Below, one piece after another: positions 1-11,348 of a stretch of 64,000 nt of DNA. This DNA comes from Lingula anatina. Its lineage: Eukaryota; Brachiopoda; Lingulata; Lingulida; Lingulidae. Where the stretch lies: assembly GCF_001039355.2 (NCBI RefSeq), contig NW_019775469.1:1-64000 (forward strand), in the 5' to 3' direction. A program made the translations under genes and the position numbers. Positions within the stretch are counted from its first letter, which is position 1, and every line of letters starts with the position of its first letter. Below the pieces are notes generated by a model that worked only from the letters and a program-made list of their open reading frames with translations, was not told where the DNA came from and ran no database searches.

Positions 1-943
1 CCCTTCGCTGGTTGCTTCAGACAAAACTGACTTAAATTTAAAGTTTAAAAAACCTACAAAATACCGAGAACTATCAGTATGAATAAGCTTCTAAGAAGAT
101 GATTGTAGTAGAATTCTTGGAATCTCATTCCCAGGGCTGCGTTCTGAACCAGAAATGTCACTAATCTTAGTGACTTCACCAGACAGCCACATAACATAGC
201 AACCCCAATCTCGGCTGATATATCAGCCCTTTTAATGGATAACCTGTTTGTCTGCTGGCGTCATTCATACTATTAACGGTTTCAGTATGTTCTTGTCCTT
301 GGGCCGTATTCTCGAAAGGTTGTACATGTAACTTTCGTATTTTTTATAAATTTTCACGGAAATACTTTCAAATTGTTATAAGTTACGAAGTTTTGAGAGT
401 AGGGTCCGCGAACTAGAATAAAAGCAACATACACATTGTGTACAATATAACAAAAAGGGGATACATTTTTCTTCATTAATTTTCAATAATGATGTCCCTT
501 TTTGTATTTTATTCAATTATTTTATATACAACATCCCAAGATCTCTATACACGCACCATTTTCTGTCTTGATGCAAAAAAGTCAATAAAATATTTTGAAT
601 ACATAAGAACTCAAATTCCTTGTGAATACAAATGACCTCTTATTTTTTCACAAAAATACCAACAAACCAAAATCGGCCATACCCATTTGATCTCTGTACA
701 AATATCATACCAATTTAAAAGCAGATACATAAAAATTGACATTTACATAAGCACTTCTCAGTTTCAACCAAAAGTCAAATGTCCCTTTGACGTACAACAA
801 AATATAAAACCGACTTAACCATAAAAAGGACGTCAGCCAAATTGTGGTAACGGTAGTATAAATAACCTAATACCTATGTTTAAAAAACCCTTACTGAGGT
901 AAGATTTGACAGAAAACTACTAGAATTAATCAGATGATATGTT

Positions 944-968
944 GGGGGTGGGGGTGGGGGTGGGGGGT
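944..968 (+). repeat. G-rich tandem tract, G-quadruplex-like
   Basis: Four consecutive runs of five or six G separated by single T. This satisfies the usual four-run G-quadruplex pattern with one-base loops. It lies just outside the foldback element. Confidence 0.8.
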
Positions 969-985
969 GTCTACTTAGATCCATA

Positions 986-1234
986 GGACTAAGGCTCCGT
1001 TCACATGGAAAGTCTATTTTCTAAAAATCTATTTTCTATTCGCGGTATCTTATGATCACGGTCTGTGCCCTGAATATCGCGCGGCGTAATTACTGGCGGC
1101 GCGAGCCAGTTACTTCCAAAGCTGTCATTAATTCTCGGGATATTCAGGGCACAGGGACCGTGATTACAAGATACCGCGAATAGAAAATAGATTTTTTAGA
1201 AAATAGACTGTCCATGTGAACGGAGTCTAAGTCC
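986..1234. mobile_element. Foldback MITE with about 95-bp inverted arms
   Basis: The left arm (986 to about 1082) and the reverse complement of the right arm (about 1138-1234) match with few mismatches from end to end. Both begin GGACT(A/T)AG(G/A)CTCCG, and both contain the repeated ATTTTCTA blocks and CGCGGTATCTT. The loop between them is about 55 bp and GC-rich. There is no coding capacity. This is a non-autonomous, MITE-like inverted-repeat element; the superfamily is not recognisable and I see no clear target-site duplication. Confidence 0.85.
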
Positions 1235-1981
1235 AAATGGAAACCAACTGCTTTTTACATGTTTGAAGAGTACAGTTTTGTCACATATTCTTACATTTTT
1301 ATCACATATAAAATCGCCTTTATTATTAAATCTGGCTTTCCGGTTTCTGCTCTGCCTTTGAGGATTTAAACAGTTACCTTCATCAAAAGTTTGACATCAC
1401 TCAAAATAAGCAATCACAATTCTTTTCCGTATCTTATAGATAATAGTCAAGCCGGTGTAACATTCAAGTTTCTCCCTGTCAAACTTGCCAGTTTAAATTC
1501 TAGGCTAAAACCTCTGACCAGTCTCTCAGGGCAATGGGGATTTCATAGCATTTTTTTTGTTTTAAAAACTATAATAATAGAAATGATGGAATTGATAGCA
1601 CCAAATACCAGCGAGTGACTATATTCCTAGTAAAGAGTCACTCACCCTCAATTTTATAAAAGTTCACAGCCATAAGGGTGAATATTCCAATTTCTATCAG
1701 GTCTGAAGAAATGTGTGGTATACAATTAAAACAAAGTTAATCAACACTGTACAATATTAATGTTTTTCATAGGAGATCATTTTCATCAATTAAAAAAAGT
1801 TATTTCTTCGATAAAAAAATAAACAACAAATAAAAAAACACAACAGTCTTCCCTTCTTTGGCAATTTACAAAATTGAAAAAAAAAATTTTCCATCAGGTT
1901 TTCCCATGGTCTTGACTGAACATTTTACCAATTTCTTCATTATCTGTATTTTTTGTGCAAAAATCCTCTCATAAGCCCTGA

Positions 1982-2026
1982 TTAACATCTGGTCTGGATG
2001 TTTAGAGGTATTCTATCCTCATCCTC
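1982..2026 (-). CDS. PUB-domain gene, last exon
   Basis: Encodes EDEDRIPLNIQTRC and a TAA stop if the second AG of the acceptor (2028-2027) is used. The first AG would give Gly-Gly-Gly and a TGA instead. Confidence 0.45.
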   Translation of the reverse strand, partial: EDEDRIPLNIQTRC

Positions 2027-5000
2027 CTCCCTAAATAAAAAAAAAATGAATCAAAAATATTTTTTAAAAACCTGACATTTATGTGACTGGCCTCCTTTGG
2101 TTAGATATGGCCATTATTATCAGCAGTGTGCTCAGATATGATTTAGGATTGCTAGAAAAAAAGTAGAATGAAATGGGAATGTGGGCTTACAACAAATTTC
2201 TGATTTAAATTTTAAAAAAATCATGTGGGTGTGCTGATAGAAAATACATACATTAAGCTGTCACAAATTGAATGAAAATGAAGTCTTATGTATCTACCAG
2301 TATGTCAATGGTCTTTTACAAAATTTCCTTTCAGTAAACTTTACCTTATTCAGATTTATTCCTATGTCATCAAACCTCTTCATACCACCGTCAGAATCAA
2401 AGTGTCTTGCATGCTATTTTTTAAATAAAAATACTGTGTTCAGCACTTGAGCCATTTTCAAACTTACTTTAGAAAGTTAACAGTTTGATTGTAATTAAAC
2501 ACAGTCATGCTGGGAGTCAGTATTCTCCTTCAGTGAACCCAATGACTTCTAAGGTGGACTTAACCTAAGACTCAATAATTTCAAATTTATAGTTAAATCA
2601 AACCAAGCTATTTTGTAGTCTATCAAACATTTTATCTGAACTTAGCCCACAACTCACCGATTCTTTAACTTCCCTTGTATTAGCTTCCCTTCGATCAGCT
2701 TTAATCTTGAACAGATAAGAAACCACTATGACTAAAAATTGGCATTTGCAAGAATCAAAATTATTGATTATAACAATTTAGATTACAACAAAATACCTTT
2801 ATTTTTAATAAATAGCCTTTTTTAGTAGAATTGCAACCAATGAAATAGCATTCTTGGATCTATCAATAAACACAACAAAATCTAGAATCTAGAATGAAAA
2901 AAATAAAAATATTAAATAATTATCTTAGAACGCCTATATATTTAAATCATGATATCTACCTGTTCACTAATTCTTTTCCTTTCTTCTTTTTCTCTCTTCA
3001 ACTGAGCCTGTTGTCTTTTTCTTTCAGCAGCAATTTGCTTTTCTTTTTCAGTAAGCTGTGATAATAAAGCAACAAAAAAAAATTCTTTTTAATCTTATGA
3101 ATATGAAAACACGCTTTTTTGGTACAAGTAAAATGCCCACCTTGAAAAAATAATTGATCTCACATAACAGGCCTGTAGCCAGCAAATTTTAAAGGGGGGA
3201 TCTTTTCTGAAACTTTTACCATGAAACCTTTGTGTACCTACAGAAACTTTTACCATGAAACCTTTGTGTACCTAGATCAAATTTTACCCACAGTGACTTT
3301 TTCCTTGCAAAGAGGGGGTTCATACAAAACCCCAACAATCATCCTGCCTATGGGCCTGCACAATTACTTTCATTTTCAAATTTTTTCATCTAGACATTTT
3401 TTTTTCTGACAGGTTTCCAAATCATGGTGAACATATACCACTTAAATACAATGTAATTTTTATGACCAGGGGGGTAAGAGAGTGATGTGGGAGGTTTACC
3501 TCTCTGTCTGACCAGCCAGACTGTGGTTTGTTTGCCTGAATAGGTGATGCCAATGGTTTGTTTTTACTCCCAATGGGTTCAGCCGACTGCTCTGTGTACT
3601 GTCTAATGAAGTAGCAAGAAAACATGCTTCATGCAGCATCTTTTTTACTGGGGGTATCTCATTTCAAGAATTCCAAAGCAATGTTTTAATACTTGTCTGG
3701 AAATGTTTTTACAAAGCATGTATTTACATAAAATATATAAAATAATAGTATATTCTAATAGTGTTGTTTGAAACCATTTACATGGAAGCAGATGCAAACT
3801 TACAGAATTTTTGCTTCAAGTAGTTGAATGGCACATTTTAACCTCTCAGAATCTGTCAACACTACAGCATCATCTGCCTGAAGAAAAAAATAAAAAGCAA
3901 TCTCATACAAAGCATGGCCATGACATTTAATTTTCAGTCATATAATACTCATGGCCATTTAATTTTCAGTTATATAATAATGATAAATGTGCTAAAGTGA
4001 AGCAGTATATTAGACTGTTTTTAAAGTGTTACTTAGTACATAACAAGCAAGAAACTGTACCCGTTTGTTTAAAAGGATTCTCAATAGTAGAATATCTACT
4101 GGCAAACAGTAACATATTCAGATCAAATTCACAGTGATCTTGATTTCTGAATCAAGTCAAATTATACAAGACACAAGCAATACTTGAAATTACAACATTA
4201 AATGGCATTTTTACAGTTACATTAACACCAAATACAGGGATAAGACTGCTATTTTGTGAAAAAGTCTGAAAATATGACGTGGGGGCCCTCTGCATTGATC
4301 ACAAAAATTGATATTTTTGACTCCCAAAAAATCAGAAGTCTGCCGATTGTTGGAAAAATCTCATTACTATAAATATCATAACTAAACTAAACAGAAATAT
4401 AAATATATAGGAACCTCAGCCCATCCTGCCGCCAACATAAACTGCTGAGCACCTGCATATCTCCACACTTTATTACTGAATGCTTTATTTTCCTTCCGTA
4501 CATGATGGAACTTCTCCTCAGACGGATTCTCAGCAGCATTTCTGTAAAAGAAGTATAGTTATAATATCATTATGGTAATAGATCAATAAAATCACACAAA
4601 ATGAATTAGGCACTTTTCCTCCCAAAAAGTGTTTTTGGAACGATATGTTGAAAATGATTGCTAATAATTTAAAAGAGAGGAGTTGGTTTGAGGTCATAAG
4701 GTATATTTTGTGAGCCCAAAAGTCATCAATCTTGAAAAAGGTTGTGTGTCGTCAATAAAGCTGGGCTATGCGCACACATGCACGCACACACACACATACA
4801 CACACACACACACCAGATATATGTGTCTATACAAAGAGACAGCAAATCTGGGCTATATAAATACAATATCATTCCACTTAAAGTGAATCACTGCATGACA
4901 ACACATACAGACCATGGAATACAGGACAAGACCAAAATCTGTCACCCGTCACCAACTTACTTCATCAACTTGAGCAAGGTTTGTAGAGTGGTCCTGAGAA

Positions 5001-5313
5001 TGACAGGGTCTGCCTCCTCCACCAAAATACCTAGACAGGCTCCAAGGATATCCTGAGCCTGAAATAATGTGATGAGTATATGTGTGTTGATTGTACTGTA
5101 ATAGTTTTAAAACTTGTACAAAGAATATACCAAGGCTTACCCCAGTACATGTACAAGATGGTGATATATGAATCTTGATTTGTTAAGAATTTAATTATAG
5201 AATTAGAAAGGATACAAAACATTGCATCCAAGTTCAGGGAGATGTCCACCAATGATTCCCGAGGAGAAGAAAATTGGTTACTTTTCTTGAGAAAAATAAG
5301 ATCTGGTGATTAA

Positions 5314-5362
<49 letters not shown>

Positions 5363-6587
5363 TTAAGAGTTGTGTTCTGTGCCACTTTGTGTCATTATTA
5401 CAATTGTCAACCCTTCCTGTATATGACAGCGGTAGGGACTACCTCATCTACTCTTTGACCACAGGGTGAGCTAGTTGTCTGTTACCAAATTATTGTATCG
5501 CACCCTGTGGAACTTCAGGTATCAGAATAACTTCCAAGCCAGATATACCCTTTGTATTTGTCAGTGGGGTTTTACACCTTGGTGCTGAGTCGCCCACATC
5601 CCTTTCAGGCCCGTAGCCAGCAATTTCAAAAGGTTTTATTCCTGAAAATGTGGACCTTTAACACTTTTGTGCACCTAGATCAAATTTTACCTTCAAGGGA
5701 CCTTTTCCCCAAACTCCCATGGCTTTGGGCCTGGCCTGTCTATATAAGGTTATGCTAGTGAAGCATAGCCTCAGACTTACTCCAGATGCTCAGCTGAGTG
5801 ACTGCACCCAAACCCACAACTGACCTCCTATGCTGCTGCCACTGCTTAAGGGGCAGTTAGAGGCAGTACTACTTTAGAAGCCCCCCCCCAATATCAGAGG
5901 GTATGCTTCATCACCTGTGATTGCCTCAGTGTGAGGTATATCCAAGTTCCACGCTTACCACAAGTATTGAGCAAATCAAGCTAGTCCTTCTTATGATTTT
6001 GCTGTAGGGGCTAAAACAGGCACAATTACAGCAGCAGGGGGTCATTAGTTAATTACATATAAATGAAAAAGTAGGATGTCTTCAAGTCACATCTTAGGGC
6101 TATTATTTCCAGTGTATTGATCTAGAGAGTGTGTTAAAGGTGCATATGAAGAAAATTGACATTTGTCTAAGCATTGCCACTAAACCTGACCAAATGCCAC
6201 CATATAGTTTCAAAAAGCATATAATTTACAAGAATAGCTAGCTGATAAATAAGTCAAATTTTCGACCAGAAATTTGAATAAAGTGCAATTCTACAGCTTT
6301 TATTTGTCTGACCGAGTGATTAATTTGGTATATCCCATGTAAACTTTATTTGAGTCGTAAAAGAAGCTAGTAGTGGTGATTTTCATTTGTTGCTGCTTAT
6401 CTACGCTTGCTTCCTACAGTATGTAACATTAAAACTAGCACTATCACGAATCAAACGTAAGTAAATTATACTAAATCCTGATATTTATTTTGTCTTATTT
6501 GAACTTTAAAAATCCTTGAACATCTCAATTTTTTAAAAGACACGTAAAGGTAATTTTACTCACATCATCATCATTTTTAGCTGCCAT
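1982..6587 (-). CDS. PUB-domain protein with charged C-terminal tail (8 exons)
   Basis: The model joins 6564-6587, 4961-5058, 4415-4541, 3804-3877, 3500-3602, 2960-3055, 2658-2705 and 1982-2026 and encodes about 204 residues. Phases agree at every junction and seven introns show GT-AG ends. Residues about 10-110 fit a PUB domain: the motif NPSEEKFHHVRKENKAF resembles the NPxxEKYRxIRxxNxxF core of NGLY1, UBXN6 and HOIP, followed by a GAQQFMLAAGW helix. PUB domains bind the C-terminal tail of the p97/VCP ATPase, so a p97 adaptor role in protein quality control is likely by family. After a Ser/Pro/Lys-rich linker comes a Lys/Glu/Arg-rich segment of about 50 residues that should form a coiled coil. 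There is no transglutaminase core and no UBX domain, so it is neither full-length NGLY1 nor UBXN6. The start is the first in-frame ATG after an untranslated stretch. The end is uncertain: the first AG at the last acceptor (2032-2031) would add only three Gly before a stop at 2019. Confidence 0.8.
2658..2705 (-). CDS. PUB-domain gene, exon 7
   Basis: Exactly 16 codons, IKADRREANTREVKES, continuing the charged helix. Acceptor AAG, donor GTGAGT. Confidence 0.7.
2960..3055 (-). CDS. PUB-domain gene, exon 6 (coiled coil)
   Basis: Exactly 32 codons, phase 0 to 0. Encodes LTEKEKQIAAERKRQQAQ and a further Lys/Glu/Arg-rich helix. Confidence 0.8.
3168..3375. repeat. Dispersed repeat family 1, copy A
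   Basis: Shares with 5608-5745 the ordered blocks CCTGTAGCCAGCAA, ACCTTTGTGTACCTAGATC, CAAATTTTACC and a closing TGGGCCTG. Copy A also carries the 33-bp duplication. No coding capacity seen. Confidence 0.65.
3208..3275 (+). repeat. Tandem duplication, two copies of about 33 bp
   Basis: The unit beginning GAAACTTTTACCATGAAACC occurs twice in direct succession with almost no differences. It lies inside a dispersed repeat copy in an intron of the PUB gene. Confidence 0.85.
3500..3602 (-). CDS. PUB-domain gene, exon 5 (linker)
   Basis: Encodes a polar linker (QYTEQSAEPIGSKNKPLASP to SGWSDRE). Its one-base start phase is what keeps exon 6 in frame; skipping it would shift exon 6 into a stop. Confidence 0.75.
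3804..3877 (-). CDS. PUB-domain gene, exon 4
   Basis: Encodes ADDAVVLTDSERLKCAIQLL and the helix that closes the PUB domain. Strong GTAAGT donor, leaves two bases. Confidence 0.8.
4242..4370. repeat. Dispersed repeat family 2, copy A
   Basis: Matches a sequence in a Notch intron (26006-26141) over about 130 bp, sharing GTGAAAAAGTCTGAAAATATGA, then GGCCCTC.GCAT.GATC and a closing CATTACT. The two copies sit about 21.8 kb apart in introns of unrelated genes. Confidence 0.7.
4415..4541 (-). CDS. PUB-domain gene, exon 3 (PUB core)
   Basis: Carries the diagnostic PUB core NPSEEKFHHVRKENKAF and the GAQQFMLAAGW helix. One base completes the Lys codon from exon 2. Ends in phase 0. Confidence 0.85.
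4783..4813 (+). repeat. CA-rich microsatellite
   Basis: Imperfect (CA)n run with CG and TA interruptions. Confidence 0.8.
4961..5058 (-). CDS. PUB-domain gene, exon 2
   Basis: Encodes AQDILGACLGILVEE through LLKLMK, the first helices of the PUB domain. CAG acceptor, GTAAGT donor, leaves two bases. Confidence 0.8.
5316..5360 (+). repeat. (CA)n microsatellite
   Basis: About 22 uninterrupted CA units in intron 1 of the PUB gene. Confidence 0.95.
5608..5745. repeat. Dispersed repeat family 1, copy B
   Basis: Related to the sequence at 3168-3375: CCCGTAGCCAGCAATTT, TTTTGTGCACCTAGATC, AAATTTTACCTT and TTGGGCCTGG in the same order. It lies in intron 1 of the PUB gene. Confidence 0.65.
6564..6587 (-). 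CDS. PUB-domain gene, exon 1 (start codon)
   Basis: Encodes MAAKNDDD and ends at a GTGAGT donor, phase 0. The ATG at 6587-6585 is the only start giving an open join to the next exon. Confidence 0.7.
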
Positions 6588-9500
6588 AATTTGTAATATT
6601 TTACGATGATGTTGCTTCTTGTTATCATTTCGTTTCCTTCCTCCAAGATTGAAGAGCAACATGAAAAACAATAAAAGCTACAGTACATTCAAAAGCAATC
6701 TCATCTCTTTGTATTTCTGTGTATGATTTAATTCATGTCGCATCTGACCAAAAATAATGCTCGAAAAGAATGCTTGAAAGCAAAGATTAAAGCAGAAACT
6801 GTGCCCAATACAGGTAAACATATGATCCAAAGGGGATAAAATTTAGTTTTACCTTTCTAACGTTAGACATACTACCTGTAGTATTGATAATATCAAATAT
6901 ATTGTTAATAGAGATAAAATATTGTGAAATCTCATTTTGCAGGCATTTCAATTTTTTTATAGACAAATGCCCGGTTTAGAAATGGCGTTGAATATAAACA
7001 GAGACCTTGTTAAACACATGGCAATTAATCGAGTAATTCCACGTAAGTAAAGCAACCATGGGGACCAACTTATTATACAATTTAGTTACCTTTACATTTT
7101 TGAAGAGCACAGGAAATGAAAAAATGAGACAGATGAGATATTTTTTTAGATATAAGGCCTAAAAGGCACACGCTGCTCGTTAGACCTTTAGAACGTTAAT
7201 TTAATCTTAATCACTTCATACCATATTAAACTGTTCACAGAAGCATGATCCATAAACCTGTTTTGAGTTCAGAGTTTCTTGTTTCTGAGACACACTCGTG
7301 ATGCAGTTAGAGATTGGTGAATTTCACTTGTGATTACAAAAATGGGAAAGCTACATAAAATGAAATTCGTAATTTGTCAACGGTTTTGGATAGGCAATAG
7401 CTAGTTGATTAAGAAAAATTGCTGATTTTTTTTTTTTTTTTGCTAACGCACATTTTAAAACATTTTATAACAAACTCGCAAATTAGCTTTTGAAAAGAAA
7501 TTTGATGTTTTCAATTGTAAAATTACGTTTATCGCTTTGCATACTCTTTTTTATTGATTTTTCTTCTTTTTTATTCAATCTTGAACGAATTTTTTTACTT
7601 CCTCATTTCCAAGTTCATTTTGCCGCCAGTCAAATCAGATACCGCATCTTACTTAGATTGCAATGCCCATGGTTTCCAGTTTAAGATGTGTCTATAAATG
7701 TGATCGAGGTGTAGTCGCAGTGCTGGGTGGGCCCAGGAACAGTATAACAGTATATTTCTGGTGCAATACCAAAGCCTCTTTTATGATAGGCTGAAAGAGG
7801 GCCAAACCCTGAGTTAGGGCGTTATTTAACACCCAATCCTTGAAACTGAAAACCCAGCCGTGGCGGACTGTTTCTTTTCAGGGGACATAAAATCATTCGA
7901 ATCATTATGCCATTTTACGCACTCACTGACCCCTAATATGGGTGGACGACCACAGAGAGAGAGAGAGAGAGAGAGAGGATGGAGGCAAATCCAAAAACAA
8001 TGAACTTTGCATCGTAACGAATTGCTACAGCGACAGCACTAGTAAACCATAAAAAGATATGTGGCTCACATTGTACAGATTTGTTTGTTCAAGATGCGTA
8101 ATTACGACGCAATATCAATACAAATGGAAATACTTCTGCAAAACCTCTTATCTGGCATCTGCTTTACCAAATTAACCATCGATCCTTTTGTATCACGTAA
8201 ACCCTCATGTACAACACCATCTTCCGTAATTACTAAAAAAAAAAAAGATAAAAAAAGAAATGTAGGCACGCATGAGCACCCACAAGTCTGTGCAACATGA
8301 CCACAAATCAAGACAAGTTTTATGCCTCAATAGCATTTCAACACGCAATAAACATAACCCTTTCTCTCAAATAACAAGGACTTTTCCCAACTTCAGGTCA
8401 TAAGGTGCACAGATCACGCACACAGCGCCACGCGGACGCTTCGTACATCGCAGGGGGAAAGGGCGATTTTGCTGATAACGCCCTTCCCCGTTAATAGCGC
8501 AATGCAACACCACACTTTGAGTGCACTCCTCGATTGAAATTAGAATGGCAAGTTATTTTAATTAATCTATACGACAGAAATAACACCGTTCTGGCCTCTT
8601 ATTTCTCGTCACCGGGTGTACGCTCCTCGATTACGCTTGGGGTTGGTTTCACGTCCGCGCTTTCATTAAACTTAAGATTTTACTTCCGGGTTCAGCGTTG
8701 CAACTGAGTCCTGTATCTCTCGATGTCAAATTACTGGTCCTAACCCTACCCCCCCCCCCCCCCCGCGAAAGATAAAATAATGATCAGTCTTGTAATAATT
8801 GCAGGTGGTCTTAAAATATCCCCCCCCCCCCCGAAAAAATAATAATAATAATAATAAACTTATAACACATGGGGTTTCTAGATGTCAAGAAGAGAGTGTG
8901 TCCCGTATATTCCCGTATATTAAGGAGCACCATAGTTTAAACTCTTTTGTATATGGGAAGGGGGGTGGCGAGGGTGGGCGAGAGGGAGTGGGAGCAACCC
9001 CAAGTCTCTTTAATCTCTTAGATGAATCAGTTATTGGCACCAATTGTTATTTTCAAAATATGCGTTTTTACCAAACACAGTGACACATTTTTCGGAAGTG
9101 GTTTATCCTCCCAAAACAAGCATTTTCGTGATTATTAGAAATTTCGCCGTGGATTATCTTATTATCGGCTGAAAAACATAAGAGATGTAGGCTTTGAGAC
9201 GTTGAGTAACTCTCTAACTTTAGGTATTTGGGTTGGATTGCGAGTGTACATATTACACATGTAATCCACAGGCTTTAGATAATCGAATTTATAAACACCT
9301 GGACTCCTGTCATTAAAAACTCAAATATTAGTAATATTTGACCAGATTTAGGGCGTGTCACTTAAAAATACACCTCCCCTGTATACGGCCATTCACGTCC
9401 GTTTAAAAGAAAAAGCAGAATAAAATATCCATTACCCGAAGGCCAAAAAAGCATGTAAAGTGCGATACTTTCAATCACGGGTGATTGGACCTAAAAACAA

Positions 9501-11245
9501 TACACTTCTGAATTTGATCCCCCCACGTTGAGCAACATTTTACTGATAACATACTGTTAAGTACGGTTTAAAAACTTTGCCCTAAAAAGCGTATTCTTTG
9601 CTGTAGACCTGAAGTGGCATCTAAATGTATAATACTTTTGTAAGATTTTTAAGGTGGTTCGTTTCGTTAAAGCGGCCTAAAATGGTCAAGATAACCATTT
9701 TCTCGTTTCTTTTGTGTAAAATACTTATATAGATACAAGTGCGATCAAATTGAACAGTTTAAGAGCAAAAAAATCAAAATTTCTTTTTTTTTCATTCATT
9801 ACCTTTTGCGCTTCTGCTTTTAAGCTACGGTTGAGCTTCGTTGTTGTAAGATAGTGATCGGGTTGCGTCTTACCTCCAGAACTTAGATGTTATCACGAAA
9901 ACTGTTTAGCGTTTGCTTTTGAATTTTTTGTTGATGAGATATGAGCCCCTCACAATGATGTTACATCCAACAAAGGCATTATTTCGCCTCTTTATTGACA
10001 AAATCAGAGCTGAGCCTTTCAAGGAGAATTCGTGGCAACGAATCACAGTTTTTATAGTTGCGATTTAATAGGCGTTAAAACGGCCTTGACGCTGTTCAGG
10101 CAAGGGTCATCTTAATCTTAAAAAAAAAAAACAAATCAAAAACACAATTTTCACCACAGAAACGCTGTTGTTACATCATCAGCTCGAATTCGCAAATTCG
10201 CCCTGTATCTTCAGTGTAACTGTTCAATGTTCCCTTTTGCAGCTTAGTAGATAAGGAATTAGACCCTAACGTATGGAATCACCCTCAAAACCTTTTTGAC
10301 CGGGTGTTAATGGTGTGACCTGTTTAACCCACGCCACCTTTGCTTCGTTTCTTACACGTTTCTTTCATTTTACAAAATTACCCCATGTTTTCAATAGCCT
10401 GAAGTATGTTCGGACCACGTTCTAAAATGCAAGTTAGTCCTCATAATATTGTTCTTCACACGACCATATAAGATGGAGACATTTGAACCAGGAAATCGCC
10501 AATCTCTCTTTTAAGCGACGATAGTTAATGACAGGTAACGACCAAACAACAACAACAACAACAATAATAATAATAATAATAATAAAGAAACATCGCCTAA
10601 AGTCATTGGACCATTATATTGAAAATTCTTAGCCCCCCCCCCCACCCCCCCCCCCCCGAAGCTCTATTTCTAAATCTATTTGTTCTTAAAAACCCAATTT
10701 AGGTCGGTTAGTAAATTTCCCTTAATGCTCACCTTCATCTTCGATTGTTTCGATAGATGATTGAACAAATTCGACTTAAACCCCAGCCCAAATGCCTTGG
10801 CATTTGTCTCGTGCAAAACAAAGAAAAACATTTGTAGACAAATGTCAGAAGGTAACACTCTTGATTTTGCTTTCCTAAAAAAGTGTAGTACACTAAATGT
10901 CACAGAGTAACGCCCCGAGGTCCATTTAACTAATTGTATTCTTCCTAACTGGAGTTTTTACCACGTGACGGTCAAATCTCACTCCAGCGGGCTTACAACG
11001 CGAAATCAAATTTGCCCTGTTGAAGAATCGCACTTTTCAAAATTGAAATGTAAACAAAGCGTGAGAATTCAGTTCCGAATTTTCACCACAAATCAGTCCC
11101 TTTTTGTGTTTTTTTTTTTCGTCCGATATCAGCTAGTTTTGGGTAATTTTAAAGTATTTGCTTATTTAAGAAGACTTCCGTAAGTTAATACATAGATTGA
11201 GTTAAAAGGAGTGACAATCAGCCCACGCATGCATCTGTTGTACGG
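6588..11245. other. Intergenic region between PUB gene and cytokine-like gene
   Basis: No gene model is supported across this 4.6 kb. It contains the 5'UTR and promoter of the PUB gene (from 6588 upward), a (GA)n run, several C homopolymers (8750-8764, 8819-8832, 10631-10657) and AAC/AAT runs (about 10547-10585). Short open frames here lack splice or family support. A reverse-strand exon-like segment near 10728-10883 is treated in the findings. Confidence 0.5.
7953..7978 (+). repeat. (GA)n microsatellite
   Basis: Uninterrupted GA dinucleotide run. Confidence 0.9.
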
Positions 11246-11254
11246 TATTTATAT
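11246..11254 (+). promoter_or_regulatory. TATA-like box of the cytokine-like gene
   Basis: TATTTATAT lies 67-75 bases before the ATG. Initiation about 30 bases downstream would leave a 5'UTR of roughly 40 bases. A CACGTGAC E-box is at about 10953-10960, and a palindromic TTCCAAGGAA (TTC-N4-GAA, STAT-like) is at 11309-11318, just before the ATG. These are sequence matches only. Confidence 0.4.
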
Positions 11255-11320
11255 CTTGTTAGCAGACAAAATAAAAAGGGAAATTGTACTATTTACGAAT
11301 GCATTCCATTCCAAGGAACG

Positions 11321-11348
11321 ATGTGGTGGCTACAACTTCTTTTAACAG
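11321..11348 (+). CDS. Cytokine-like gene, exon 1 (start of signal peptide)
   Basis: Encodes MWWLQLLLT plus one base, then a GTATGT donor (phase 1). A very short first coding exon inside the signal peptide followed by a phase-1 intron is typical of long-chain helical cytokines. Confidence 0.75.

Larger units (their letters stand above)
1..1981. other. 3' flank of the PUB gene, non-coding
   Basis: I see no convincing coding exon here. On the minus strand this stretch holds the 3'UTR of the PUB-domain gene; several reverse-strand AATAAA hexamers (for example 1319-1324 and near 509-514) could be its polyadenylation signal, but I cannot choose one. It also contains a G-rich tract (944-968) and a foldback transposon (986-1234), listed separately. 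Confidence 0.5.

Noticed and set aside
2960-6587. Identification as NGLY1 (peptide:N-glycanase) or UBXN6
   Set aside because: Only the PUB domain fits; the transglutaminase core, PAW domain or UBX domain are absent and the frame ends shortly after the coiled coil.
7490-7684. 64-codon hydrophobic plus-strand frame
   Set aside because: T-rich sequence gives Phe/Leu-rich frames by chance; no promoter, splice or homologous support.
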